Shown piece by piece: positions 54,880-64,000 of a stretch of 64,000 nt of DNA. Each line of letters begins with the position of its first letter. Within the stretch, counting starts at the first letter, position 1. A program made the translations under genes and the position numbers. The DNA lies in contig JBAKBP010007668.1 of the NCBI GenBank assembly GCA_037953745.1, forward strand, positions 1-64,000, read 5' to 3'. Under the pieces are notes generated by a model. The model was not told the DNA's origin. It ran no database searches and saw only the letters and a list, made by a program, of their open reading frames with translations. Origin of the DNA: Lithodes maja. Lineage: Eukaryota; Arthropoda; Malacostraca; Decapoda; Lithodidae.

Positions 54880-55124
54880 GGGGCTCGCTTGGTGTAGTGA
54901 CTAGCGTCTCGGACTTCCACCCAGAAGGCCCGGGTTCGCGCCCACGCTCGGCGCATTAAAGATTTTTCACAAACACTGAGTCGTTACCATCCCTCATGAG
55001 CAAAGGGATGGGGTAGTAGTACAGGACCCCAATGGAAATACGCCTAATCGGCCTTATTGAGCTATCCTTAGCTAGCTTAGCATGCGCTAGCTTTAAGAAC
55101 TATTATTATTATTATTATTATTAT
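54880..55124 (+). mobile_element. tRNA-derived SINE, copy 2
   Basis: GGGGCTCGCTTGGTGTAGTG opens a tRNA-like head with A-box-like TGGTGTAGTGA and B-box-like GGTTCGCGCCC (about 54933-54943), then a body with CGCCTAATCGGCCTTATTG and a (TTA)n tail at about 55100-55124. It is the reverse-orientation twin of 4463-4716 with a few differences. No clear target duplication. Confidence 0.8.
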
Positions 55125-55639
55125 AACTGGCAAGTCGAAGGAGTCGTTGGTTATGATGACTGGTGGGGTCACTGGGGTGATGACATGTGCAGTCAATGGT
55201 TTTTCTATTGGTGGTGAAGATGCCATGTCTTGTGGACTTTTCCTAACCACTAGCCTACACGTTATCCCAGCCTGGTTATGTGCGAGTGCTGTGAGGATGT
55301 TGTGGTTTCTGATTTGGGTGACGACATGCATCTCCTTCACTGAGTCTGTACTGGTGGGTGTGGTTTTGTCGTTTAAAGTGTCTTGATCCAAACTGTAGTC
55401 GGTGGCCCACACACTATAATTTTTCTAGCAGGTCCAGACCCAGATTCCTGTGATAAGTTTGGCGCTGGGAGTCAAATAGTATGAAGAGGTGCCTGGTAAG
55501 TGCTGATGGTTCAGGTGTGGTTACAGGTAAGGGGCTTGTTTCACCTATGAGGGTGAAGGCCTGTCTCCCTCCCCTTAATAAATTAGTGGAATATGCCCTA
55601 AGTTGTTGGAGAGACTAAATCAAGAGTAAGAGGGGTGGA

Positions 55640-55641
55640 AC

Positions 55642-55680
<39 letters not shown>

Positions 55681-55800
55681 GAGTATGAAGGAGACAAAAG
55701 GCAGGCTGCCAGTAACGAGTGTCTCGATCCCCCAAAGCCAAAGGAGTGACAGAGAGTCAAATTCAAGGGACGTTAATTGGGGTCAAAATACCTGCACACA
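55640..55800 (-). mobile_element. Poly-A SINE-like element, copy 1
   Basis: A T-run of about 32 (55646-55677) followed on the plus strand by about 120 bp, the reverse complement of which matches 56975-57113: ACGTCCCTTGA, a TGTCACTC block, GGGGGA..CACTCG, GGCAG, GCCTTTTG..TC, then the A-tail. Non-coding. Confidence 0.6.
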
Positions 55801-55860
55801 CTAAGTTTCAAGCTGTCGAAGACACAGGATGAAGGAAAGATTGATTGAGGGAGAGTTCCA

Positions 55861-58800
55861 GAGTTGTTGTTGTTGTTGTTCCCCAAGTTGCCTGGCCGAA
55901 CAGCCCCAAAGCCCCGAGCAAGGCCATAACTGGGAGACCCCACAGAACCCTCCCTGCCGACCACAATAAAGCCTGGGTGACTGAAGCCACTCCATGGCGG
56001 GGAGCTGAGGAGGGTGCCATAACGCCCGGGAAACCAAAATCCCACCCAGGGCCCTGTGCCCCTCAGCAATTATGAAGAGAATGTTGAGGGGCAAAGGAAA
56101 AATGTGACGCTTTGGCTTCCAATCTTGGTAGATTGGGAGGTCAATCCACGAAAGAGATGCCATCACTTGAGATCTAGAAAATATATAAGTAAAAGGAACA
56201 GTCAAAGTAAGCTATGGGTATGGCAGAGATCACTCAGTTCTCACTCTGATAAACCAGTCCATCACCACATGACTAGAACCCAATCCTCTCGGCATCAGCT
56301 AGGAAAGGCCCTAGAAAGCCGCCTTTGGCGGGGGGATAGCTCCCCTATTTCAACCCCTTTCGGGGTTGGGCACCCACCCAACAGTAGTTGAATAGAAGAA
56401 AGACTGATAAAATTTGCTAATTCTTGGGTTGGAGAGCTGGACAGAATAGGAGTGGGACTGTGGTGAAAGGCACGCTCGCCGCAAGAGAGGGGGTATGCAC
56501 CGAGAGTTCTGAAGAACACCGATTGTTGTAATAGCGATAGAAAAGTGAAAGAAATACAACATTGTGGGGTGTAGAAAGAGATTGTACGGAACTAGTAAGA
56601 GGAAGCGAGTTAATGAGGCGAAATACTTTTGACTATCTACTCTTTCGAGAAGTGCTGTATGGGTGAAACCTTCTCATACATGCGAACAATACTCGATATA
56701 TGGGCGCAATGTGCCCCTATACAGAGCAAGAAGCTGTACGTGGGTGAGGGAGACTGTTGAGCACATCTAGCTTCTGGGAAGCTGTTTTAGCAAGTGGTAA
56801 TATGATCTTTCCAAGAAAGGTTGGATGAAAATTATACACCAAGAATATTGAGAGAAGATGAAGGGTTGATTTGTGTATTGTTGAATAATAATTGAGAGTC
56901 TTCTGGAAAATTGCAACAGGTAGATAGATGGAGGAATATTGGATTTCGGAGGCAATAAAGGAATATTATTTTTTTCTGCCCCAATCAGAAATAACATTTT
57001 GGCTCAAACGTCCCTTGATTTTGGCCCTGTCACTCTTTCAACTATGGGGGAGGCACTCGCTATAGGCAGTTATGCCTTTTGCCTCCCTCAATCACATAGA
57101 AAAAAAAAAACTGATAGATCAGAAGATAGGTATGCTATGGCCTTGTCATGTGACTTTTGGAGTGATTGCATGGTGGGTTGTTGTGAAAAACTAGTTGAAT
57201 AGCGTAAGGTAGAGTCATTGGCATATGAGTGGATGGGACTAGAGGTAGGCTAGTTGAGATCATTAATGAATATTAGGACTGGAGACAGGCCAGAACCCTA
57301 AGGAAAACCGGAGTGATAGGTTGAGGAAGTGAGCGATGGCCATCCACAACTGCAGCCATGGAACGGTCTGAAAGGAAATTTGAGACAAAGGCAAAGATAG
57401 AGGGATAGAAACCGAAGTAGGGTAGCTTGGAGATTATAAATTTGTGCCAGACTCTATTGAAGGCTTTAGATGTCTAGCGCAATAGAAAAAGTCTGACCAA
57501 AGTCCCGAAGGGAGGATGACGAAGAGTTAGTGAGATAAGCAAGTAGAGCGGCCCTTACGGAAACCATACTGACGAACTGAAAGTAGGTTATGGGAAGATA
57601 AATGCTTAAAATATTTTGAATTAAGAAATTTCAAAATCTTTAGAGATGCAAGAAATGAGAGCAATTGGACAATAGGTGAAGGGTTGAGAGCGGTCACCCT
57701 TCTTTGGGACAGGTTGAATGAGAGCAAACTTCTAGCAAGAAGGAAAGACGTTTAAGGTAAGACAGAAAGAGTTTGCCTAGGCAGGGAGTCAGCACAGAAA
57801 AAGTTTTTGAGTACAACAGGATGAACACCATCCGGTACGTACGCCTTCTTAGTATTAAGCCAAGAGAGGGCAGAAAGTACATCCTTAGAAGAGATTATGA
57901 TCTAAAGCATAAGTAAGTGAGAGGGAGGAATAGCACCGGAATCATCAGAGGTGGAATTATAGCAAAAGTTTCAGCGAAGAAGGGTGACTGCTCTCAACCC
58001 TTCACCTATCGTCCAATTGCTCACATATCTAGTATCACTATAGAGTTCAGTTTTACCAGAGGAAGACGTGACGGTGGTGCCGTCAGAGTGGTAAAGAGGA
58101 GAGAAAGACGAGGAAGTAAAATTGTTTGAGAGGTTTTTGGCTATATGCCAGAAAGCTTGGGAAGAACTAGAGTTGGAAAGTTCAGAACATTTGTTATTGA
58201 TGAAAAGAGTTTTTGGCTAGTCGAAGAACAGATTTGCCTTGATTCCGGGCAGAAACATAAGAAGCATGAGATTCTTGAGTTTGAAGGCGACGGTACCATT
58301 TGAATGCTTCCTCATTGTGGACAGCAGTAGAGTGAGTAAACCAAGATTTTCTTGCATTAAACCGAGAGAAAAAAAATGGAATGTATGCCTCCATGCCCGA
58401 GAGGATTCCCTCAGTTATCCGCTCGGCACACTCCGAGGGACCCCGGCCACGGAAGCAAAATAATTCCATGAGAAATCAAAGTAGTACTGCCGGAGAGCCT
58501 TCCAGTCGGCAGTGCCAAAGCACCGCCAGCTGGGATGATCGGATGGCCGTACTGGAGAGATAAGGTTGTGATCGGAGGAGCCCAACGAAAAGAAAAGGTT
58601 TTACAGCACAAGTAGGATTAGGTTGGAAATACGTCAAGAATGTGGGCCGATCTCCAAGGCGGTAAGGGATTCGAGTAGGGTGCTGGACTAACTGCTCTAT
58701 GTCATTTAGGATAGAAAAGATGTAGGCTTGTTCACCAGGTTGGTCAGTGAAATGGGAGGAGAGCCATTGACGGTGGTGAACATTGAAATCTAAGAGATGG

Positions 58801-58920
58801 ATAGAATGTGTTCCACTTTAGAAGTTAGATAGCCAAAAAATATTGGATAGTCAGTAGAATTAGGGGGAGATAAACTGCGCAAAAATAATTAGCTACCTGA
58901 AAAGAGCATAATTATGGAAT
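55861..58920 (-). pseudogene. LINE-D, decayed Jockey-like retrotransposon
   Basis: Old minus-strand element with a (CAA)n tail (55863-55880 as TTG). Readable blocks from 5' to 3': RNQGKSVLRLAKNSF preceded by a FKWYRRLQTQESHASYVSA linker (58469-58194); PSPIVQLLSFLASLKILKF and RQYGFRKGRST (57710-57540); KAFNRVWHKFIISKLPYFG near 57450; degraded PQPITPVF and a YAND/YADD-like site near 57220; then the 3' end. The last ~520 bp equal 7360-7904 with few changes. The C-terminal end and tail resemble those of LINE-B. A poly-A SINE-like copy is inserted at 56975-57113. Confidence 0.7.
56975..57113 (+). mobile_element. Poly-A SINE-like element, copy 2
   Basis: Matches the reverse complement of 55640-55800 and ends in an A-run (57101-57111). 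It lies within the remains of LINE-D. No pol III boxes were identified. Confidence 0.55.
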
Positions 58921-58924
58921 TAAA

Positions 58925-59060
58925 TTGAGAGATAGACAGACAAATCAGGATGTACAAGAGCATTGTGATGTGGATGTGCTGGAGAGTGTGGAAAGGAACA
59001 CCTTCAGATGGCTCGGTCATGTGCAATGTATGGGGAGAGAAAGAATGATATCCTCTGGAA
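58925..59060 (+). pseudogene. Fragment of LINE-A family C-terminal region
   Basis: Reads RDRQTNQDVQEHCDVDVLES and RNTFRWLGHVQCMGRERM, colinear with RDRQTNEEV..DVLESVKRN.LRWFGHMERM in LINE-A (about 2755-2880). Short, diverged, plus strand. Confidence 0.75.
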
Positions 59061-59069
59061 ACTCAGAGG

Positions 59070-59996
59070 AGGCTTCTGGAACTGGCAGGGCTAGTTGGAT
59101 GAGGACTTCTGTTACCTCTTGTAGTGGGATTTTCCTCATACCTTTCTTTCGTCTCTTCGAGTTTGATAGCAACTGGAAGGAGGAAGGCTGGGATGGTGGC
59201 CTGTAATAAAGTCTTGGCTGCTGGTTCGCTTTCTTTGTTTTTCCTGGTCCCGCATCTCATTGACGGCGCATTGTGGGTGGCAAGGTTTCCACTCCCATGA
59301 ATTAGAATGAGGTTGGATTTTTTTTGCTGCACCATACGCGGGTAAATCCGTGGGGTGGTTGATATAATTTATTGTGGAAGTGGGATCTTGCTGCCTCGGG
59401 TTGTAGATGAGCAGGGATTCTGCGGACGGCATTTATTTGTCGATTTAGTTTTGGCCACCAAAAACCTTCATATTGAAAGTTGTCTCGATCTAGCCCTACA
59501 GTCGCGAATAGATTTTTTTCCCCCCACTGATTCGGGTAAGATCCTCAATAACCCCATGAGGTGGTCATTTCTCTCTTCTTGCGAGGTCTGGAGGTATGCT
59601 GACACAATGTACTTCCTGAATTGCGCCAGGGTTACATTAAGATTTCCCAATTGCGCCAACGCAACTTCCGTACCAAGGGACGGCTGTACAGCATCTATGA
59701 CCAATTGTTTGAACTCGGCCCATGTTTGACCTGGTTGAACTTTGCCAGCTACTTAAGCTACCGCTTTACCGAGATGAGTTAGGACTAAACTATTACTGGC
59801 TTTTCCTATTGCACAAGTATACCAAATTAATTTTTCTTTGTGTAGGACCACCACTAGGCAACAGTATGATGATGTGCAAAAACAGGTAGGCTACAGTTTA
59901 GGTTCACCAAACAGGAAAAACATGGCATTTAACTCGGCAGCTGCGACAGATATGTTTTTTAAATGTTCGCCAGTGCGGCTGGTTTACAATATTCTG

Positions 59997-60054
<58 letters not shown>

Positions 60055-60412
60055 ATATAAAGCAATATTTCTGCTGCGTAATTTTACTTGTAAAATGAAC
60101 ATGTGAACATTGAAGAACCAGACAATAGGTTAAGTAGTAGCGGAGAGATTGTAGACACCAATCGAGCAGGGCAATACCCAGGGGAGGCCGATAAGTCATT
60201 TGATAAGTTGCTGGAACTTCTATTTCATTTGTCTGGCTTCCCTTACTGATTGTGTTTGTACCTCACCTACACAGTGATCCAGCTAGCTCTCACAAACACC
60301 TATCTACTAAACTAAACAAGCACCACACACTTCTTTCTACCTCAAAATAATTGCCATAAGCAGCAGCCTTGAAATCCCCAGGGGGGGGGGAAGAGACTCT
60401 CCTGACCTTCCC
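59070..60412. other. Unassigned region, possible gag-like remnant and microsatellite
   Basis: On the minus strand a broken reading (about 59760-59468: QPGQTWAEFKQLVIDAVQPS, AQFRKYIVSAYLQTSQEERN) resembles a retroelement gag helix-rich segment, but no zinc knuckle or protease follows, so this is a weak guess. An A-run of about 28 followed by (TA)n covers about 59998-60049. A G-run is at 60381-60390. Confidence 0.35.
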
Positions 60413-60416
60413 TTAA

Positions 60417-60587
60417 CTCTTTCACACTTTTATGACTCAGAGGTTGCCAGATTAGTAATAAGAAATAGTTCTCGCTTATAATTGCCTCCAAAATTAGTTT
60501 TCTGCCCACATCTAACTCAAAGACAACTGCAGAGGTTGAAGTACCTAAACTAAAGGTTTCTAAATACCCCTGATGGTAACAATGGCT
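60417..60587. mobile_element. TTAA MITE family 2, left part (split by piggyBac)
   Basis: Starts after TTAA at 60413-60416 with CTCTTTCACACTTTTATGAC and is colinear with 5358-5537 of the intact copy (AGAGGTTGCCAGATTAG, AAATTAGTTTTCTGCCCAC, CAACTGCAGAGGTTGAAG, GATGGTAACAA.GGCTTTAA). It stops at the TTAA that in the intact copy reads GGCTTTAAAGTATCCC. The right part should lie beyond the piggyBac element, outside the window. Confidence 0.85.
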
Positions 60588-60784
60588 TTAACCCCTCCAC
60601 CCCGGAAGGGCTCTTGAACGCCCATAACAAACTCGGCCCGCGCAACCCGGAAGGGCTCTTGAACGCCCATTGCTTGCGCGAGTGCTTTCGAATGCCGCGC
60701 GTAAATTTTTGGTATCGTGGGAGGGTAGGTGGCGCCACCAGGCGTAAACTACGCCACAACAACAGTATCTACCCCGACGCCATC

Positions 60785-63529
60785 ATGGACAGTACGCCAA
60801 ATAGTGATTCCGCTGTGTCCGATACCGTGCTTCCTAAGACGCCCGTGCTAGTTCGTCACGCCTTACCCCGACGCCATCGCCTAAATGTGTTATCTCCCGG
60901 AGGTATTGAGACGACATTGAGACTATATGAGCGTGCTGATGCCATGTATATTGTTGATGATATAGTCAGTGACGACTCCAGTAATTATAAGTCGAGTGAT
61001 TATGGCCATGAGAGTGGGAAAGAAGAGCAATTCCTGGGATTTGCGAGAGAACATGACAGTGATGAGAGTGATGAAGGTGATGTACCAGTTGTTGAGGAAG
61101 CTGGTTTACCTAAAGACAGTGAACTTGAGAGAGTAAGTGAGTGGGAGAGTTCAAGGTCACTCACCAAATTTCGCATAAGTGACACGACGCCAAGCCCTTC
61201 CCCAGGTAAATCGCCTTTCAAGCTACACTTATATAAGCAGAAAATACTTGAGAAGGCGGCCGCGGCAGCTAGGGAACAAGCCAAAATAATTGGTGAGGAT
61301 AAGGCTGTGAGTGAGAGTGAGCGTGGAGACCCTTCTCGCCCGCCATTGTCTCCCTTATCTACCCACGCCACCCAAGATGCCCCGGATGCCCCGCATTCTT
61401 CCCCACCACTTTCGGCCTATTTGCCTCCTAGGTCCCCCGACAGGAGACATACTGCTGCCGAAAAGGGGAAAGGCAGGAAATATACCAAAAAAATTAAGAA
61501 AAGTAAGAGTTTTGTTCGAGGCTCCCGTGGCGTCCACCCCTGCCGGCCCCAGCCATACGCCCCCGCAACTTTCCCGCCTTCAACACGTCTTCCTGAAGAA
61601 GTCTTTGAGCTCGCATCACCAATACCTGGGCCTAGTGACAGTGAAGCATTGCTTTCTGTCACTCGTCGCAGGCCAAGGAGCCCAGGACCTCGGGGGGACA
61701 CAGCCTTGCCCACCCGCACGCCGCCCACGCATCACTGGTTCCCCGCCAGATTATGTGGGGGCCACTGATGATGAAGGGCACCTCTCTGAAGACTCTGGCC
61801 ATGATTACATAGGTCCACCGTCAGGGCAAGATGACCACTCTGACGATGACTATATGGACATCGACGACCCTCGACCCATTCGCTTGGCCCGGCGTGCTGG
61901 CCGACGCCCTCGCCGCCCTAGGGCGCGCGCCTCCCGAGTTGGCCGTGGGCGTGCTGGGCCACCAGCTGGAGCTCCTCGTCAGCGTAGACAAGACCCATTC
62001 TACGTTTTTCAGTGGCAAGACGTAGTTGATGGGGATGGATACAACCCTGATGTGCCAGCTTTTGATGAGGTACTGGAGGGTTCAGGCATTACCCCCAATT
62101 TTCCTGCAGGCCCCAATGCTCCACCACACAAACTATTTGAGGCCTTCTTTGATGAGGAGGTGGTAGGCTATGTTGTCAAAGAGACAAATAAGCAGCACCA
62201 ATTCCAGGTCCACTTTTTGGGCAAGGTGACCAAGGGCCACATGAGGCAGTGGACCCCAGTGACTCATAAAGAGTTCATGGTGTTCCTGGCACTCACCATG
62301 CTAATGCCTCATGTCAAGAAGCATAGGTTGCCTGACTATTGGATCACCAATGATCTGATATCCACTCCTGCCTTCGGGAAATATATGTCTCGCGACCGGT
62401 ACCTTGATATCCTCGCAGCGCTCCATCTTGTCACCAACACCGACGTCCACCTCGGTGACAAGCTGTGGAAGATTAGGACGTTGTACGAGATGATGCGAGA
62501 ACGCTTCACCTCCTACTTCAAGCCCTTCCGCAAGGTCGTCATTGACGAGTCTCTTGTGCTGTTCCGGGGAAAACTCAGCTTCCGGCAGTACATCCCCTCA
62601 AAAAGACATCGCTTGGGCATAAAATTCTTTGTGCTGTGCGACTGCCAAACTGGCTATGTCCTGGACTTCCTGGTCTACAGCGGGAAGGAAGGGGACTTGC
62701 TTGTGGACCCCCTCATTGGCTTTGGCGGAGCAGTGGTGCAAGCCATGATGGACCGCTACTTTCATAAGAATCACTTCCTCTACACAGACAATTATTACAC
62801 GTTCCCCACTCTCTCACAGTACCTGCATGAGCGCAAGACGGGGACTGTAGGCACAGTACGAGGGAAAAGGAAGGTGATGTGTTCAAGAAGAAGTCGGGGC
62901 CCATTCTGGCTATCCACTGGCACGACCAGCGGAAGGTCAACCTCCTGACCACCATCCACAAGGGGGAAATGGTGGAGACTGGCAAGGTGGATCGCCGCAC
63001 CCAGGCCAGGGTGACCAAGCCTGATGCTGTCCTGGACTACAACATCAACATGAGGCTGGTGGACAAGTCAGACATGCAGATAGGCTTCATCGACTGCCTG
63101 CGTACCTCGTGCAGATGGTACAAAAAGTTCTTTCTGCATATGGTGGACATGTCAGTTCTGAATGCCTACAATATATACAAGCTTCGGAATGTGAACACAC
63201 CCATGAAGTTCAATAGCCTGCGGAGGTTCCAAAAGCAGGTGTTGACGGAGCTCCTGGAGAAGTATGCTACGCCACAGAGGGCAGTGGCACATCCTGGGCC
63301 CGCCGTTATTGACCGCTTGCAGTGTGCTCAATACTTGATTAGGCACAGGCTTGGTTCCCTGCCTCAGAATGAATCAGGAAGAACGCAGCAGAAGCGGTGC
63401 CATGTCTGCTACAACAGCAGGGCGAGGCCGAGGTCAGGTAAAAAGTCAACCATGGAGTGTGTGGAGTGCAAGGTGGCACTCGGTGCTTTAGAGTGCTTCT
63501 TTGATTACCACTCCAAGCTGGAGTTCTAA
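60785..63529 (+). pseudogene. piggyBac transposase (two frameshifts)
   Basis: Starts at ATG 60785 (MDSTPNSDSAVSDTV). The N-terminal ~300 residues are acidic, Ser/Pro-rich and disordered, with a YSSDYGHES-like acidic patch and a KKIKKSKSF basic patch. A frameshift between about 61480 and 61760 passes to the frame that carries the DDE_Tnp_1_7 core: PHKLFEAFF, LPDYWITND, KVVIDESLVLFRGKLSFRQY (first Asp at 62544-62546), FLYTDNYYTFPTL (second Asp at 62787-62789). A second shift near 62866-62878 returns to the first frame: KKKSGPILAIHW, MRLVDKSDMQ (third Asp at 63062-63064, and 63071), CRWYKKFFLH with the conserved Trp, and a C-terminal Cys-rich finger (CHVCYNSR..CVECKVALGALECFFDYH). All residues for DNA cleavage at TTAA are kept. 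Either the copy is freshly broken or the shifts are assembly errors. Confidence 0.9.
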
Positions 63530-64000
63530 TAATCATACTGAAATTGCCAAATAAAATGACAATACAGTATGTACACTATAATTATATATAGGCAAAAAGT
63601 GGAAGAAAACCAATTTATTGTAATACAAAAGTCATGTATTATGAGAAAATTGATACAAATACAATTACACCATAATAATATGTGAAAGTGACACATATGT
63701 ATATACCAAGTGACATTCATATGATTAGAACCTATAGAAATATATAAATCAGTGAAAAAAGACAATAAATTGTACATAAAACGTTTACAAATCATATAAC
63801 TAAGTGAAAGTGACACAAGACCTAATATTTGATGGCCAAAGTATAATAAACACCTGTGATAACGAATAATCAGTGCCTAATACAATAACCTACCTCAATT
63901 ACTAATAAAATGTACGGTATAGAGTGAAAATGAGCATTATCAGTGACAGTGACACTCTAAAGCATATTTGTCAAAGTGAAAGTGACACAAGACCTAATAT
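63530..64000 (+). other. 3' untranslated and subterminal region of piggyBac element
   Basis: AT-rich, non-coding, with an AATAAA signal at about 63549 a few bases after the stop and the GTGAAAGTGACAC repeats. No TTAA plus TIR is seen before the window end. Confidence 0.6.

Larger units (their letters stand above)
60592..64000 (+). mobile_element. piggyBac-type transposon (right end outside window)
   Basis: Left end follows TTAA at 60588-60591 and starts CCCCTCCACCCCGGAAGG. A perfect 25-bp subterminal direct repeat (starting CCCGGAAGGGCTCTTG) lies at 60601-60625 and 60646-60670. A piggyBac transposase follows. The right TIR is not reached; the 3' part has repeats of AAGTGAAAGTGACACAAGAC (about 63802 and 63974), likely subterminal, and related GTGAAAGTGACAC at about 63684. 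Confidence 0.85.

Noticed and set aside
59355..59729. 124-codon plus-strand ORF
   Set aside because: No motif; the opposite strand gives a more protein-like, though still weak, reading.

Overview
This window is eukaryotic, and the most economical reading is an arthropod nuclear genome, probably a decapod crustacean. One sure host exon, the first coding exon of the cytoplasmic dynein intermediate chain (minus strand, 13773-13871, with a GTAAGT donor), resembles the arthropod form of the protein. Short runs of the arthropod telomere unit TTAGG/CCTAA are scattered about. The rest is intron-poor, dense in mobile elements, and studded with TAGGC/CCTAGG palindromes. The decapod assignment is inference; nothing here names a species.

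Layout. 1-5.3 kb: a 5'-truncated LINE (633-3087) with a 12-bp target duplication, then a foldback element whose left arm took two oppositely oriented TTAA MITEs and whose centre took a tRNA-derived SINE. 5.3-8.1 kb: two more TTAA MITEs, a ~130-bp tandem repeat and a truncated LINE 3' end with a (CAA)n tail. 9.6-11.2 kb: a 111-codon acidic ORF with a CpG-rich upstream region, bracketed by a ~46-bp inverted repeat. 11.2-15.0 kb: dynein exon 1, duplicated noncoding DNA and a foldback MITE. 15.5-37.1 kb: one CR1-like LINE (plus) split into three pieces. One insertion in it is a ~4-kb LINE (minus) with a 2A-like motif and PHD-type finger, itself split by an 8.25-kb LTR element whose right LTR carries a LINE scrap. 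The other is a 6.9-kb hAT-like element carrying a solo LTR, which in turn carries a TTAA MITE and a poly-A scrap. Each of the main junctions is backed by a target-site duplication.

38-49.5 kb: another TTAA MITE, then a decayed DIRS-like retrotransposon split by a Ty3/gypsy-type element (minus; LTRs 40751-42540 and 46777-48568). That element has an open 1179-codon frame in the rearranged order gag-protease-integrase fragment-RNase H, without an RT core. The DIRS RT is also split by a TTAA MITE. 50.1-54.2 kb: a LINE on the minus strand split by a ~1-kb LINE 3' end. 54.9-59.1 kb: a SINE, a decayed Jockey-like LINE (minus) with a (CAA)n tail, poly-A SINE-like copies, and a fragment of the first LINE family. 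60.4-64.0 kb: a piggyBac element inserted at the TTAA inside another MITE; its transposase keeps the DDD residues and C-terminal zinc finger but has two frameshifts, and its right end lies beyond the window.

How the parts relate. Apart from dynein exon 1 and perhaps the 10.4-kb ORF, every coding signal belongs to a mobile element. The piggyBac transposase is a candidate source of movement for the TTAA MITEs, whose termini resemble its own. Several SINE/LINE pairs share 3' ends, the usual sign of SINEs borrowing LINE machinery. Near-identical LTR pairs show that the LTR insertions are young.
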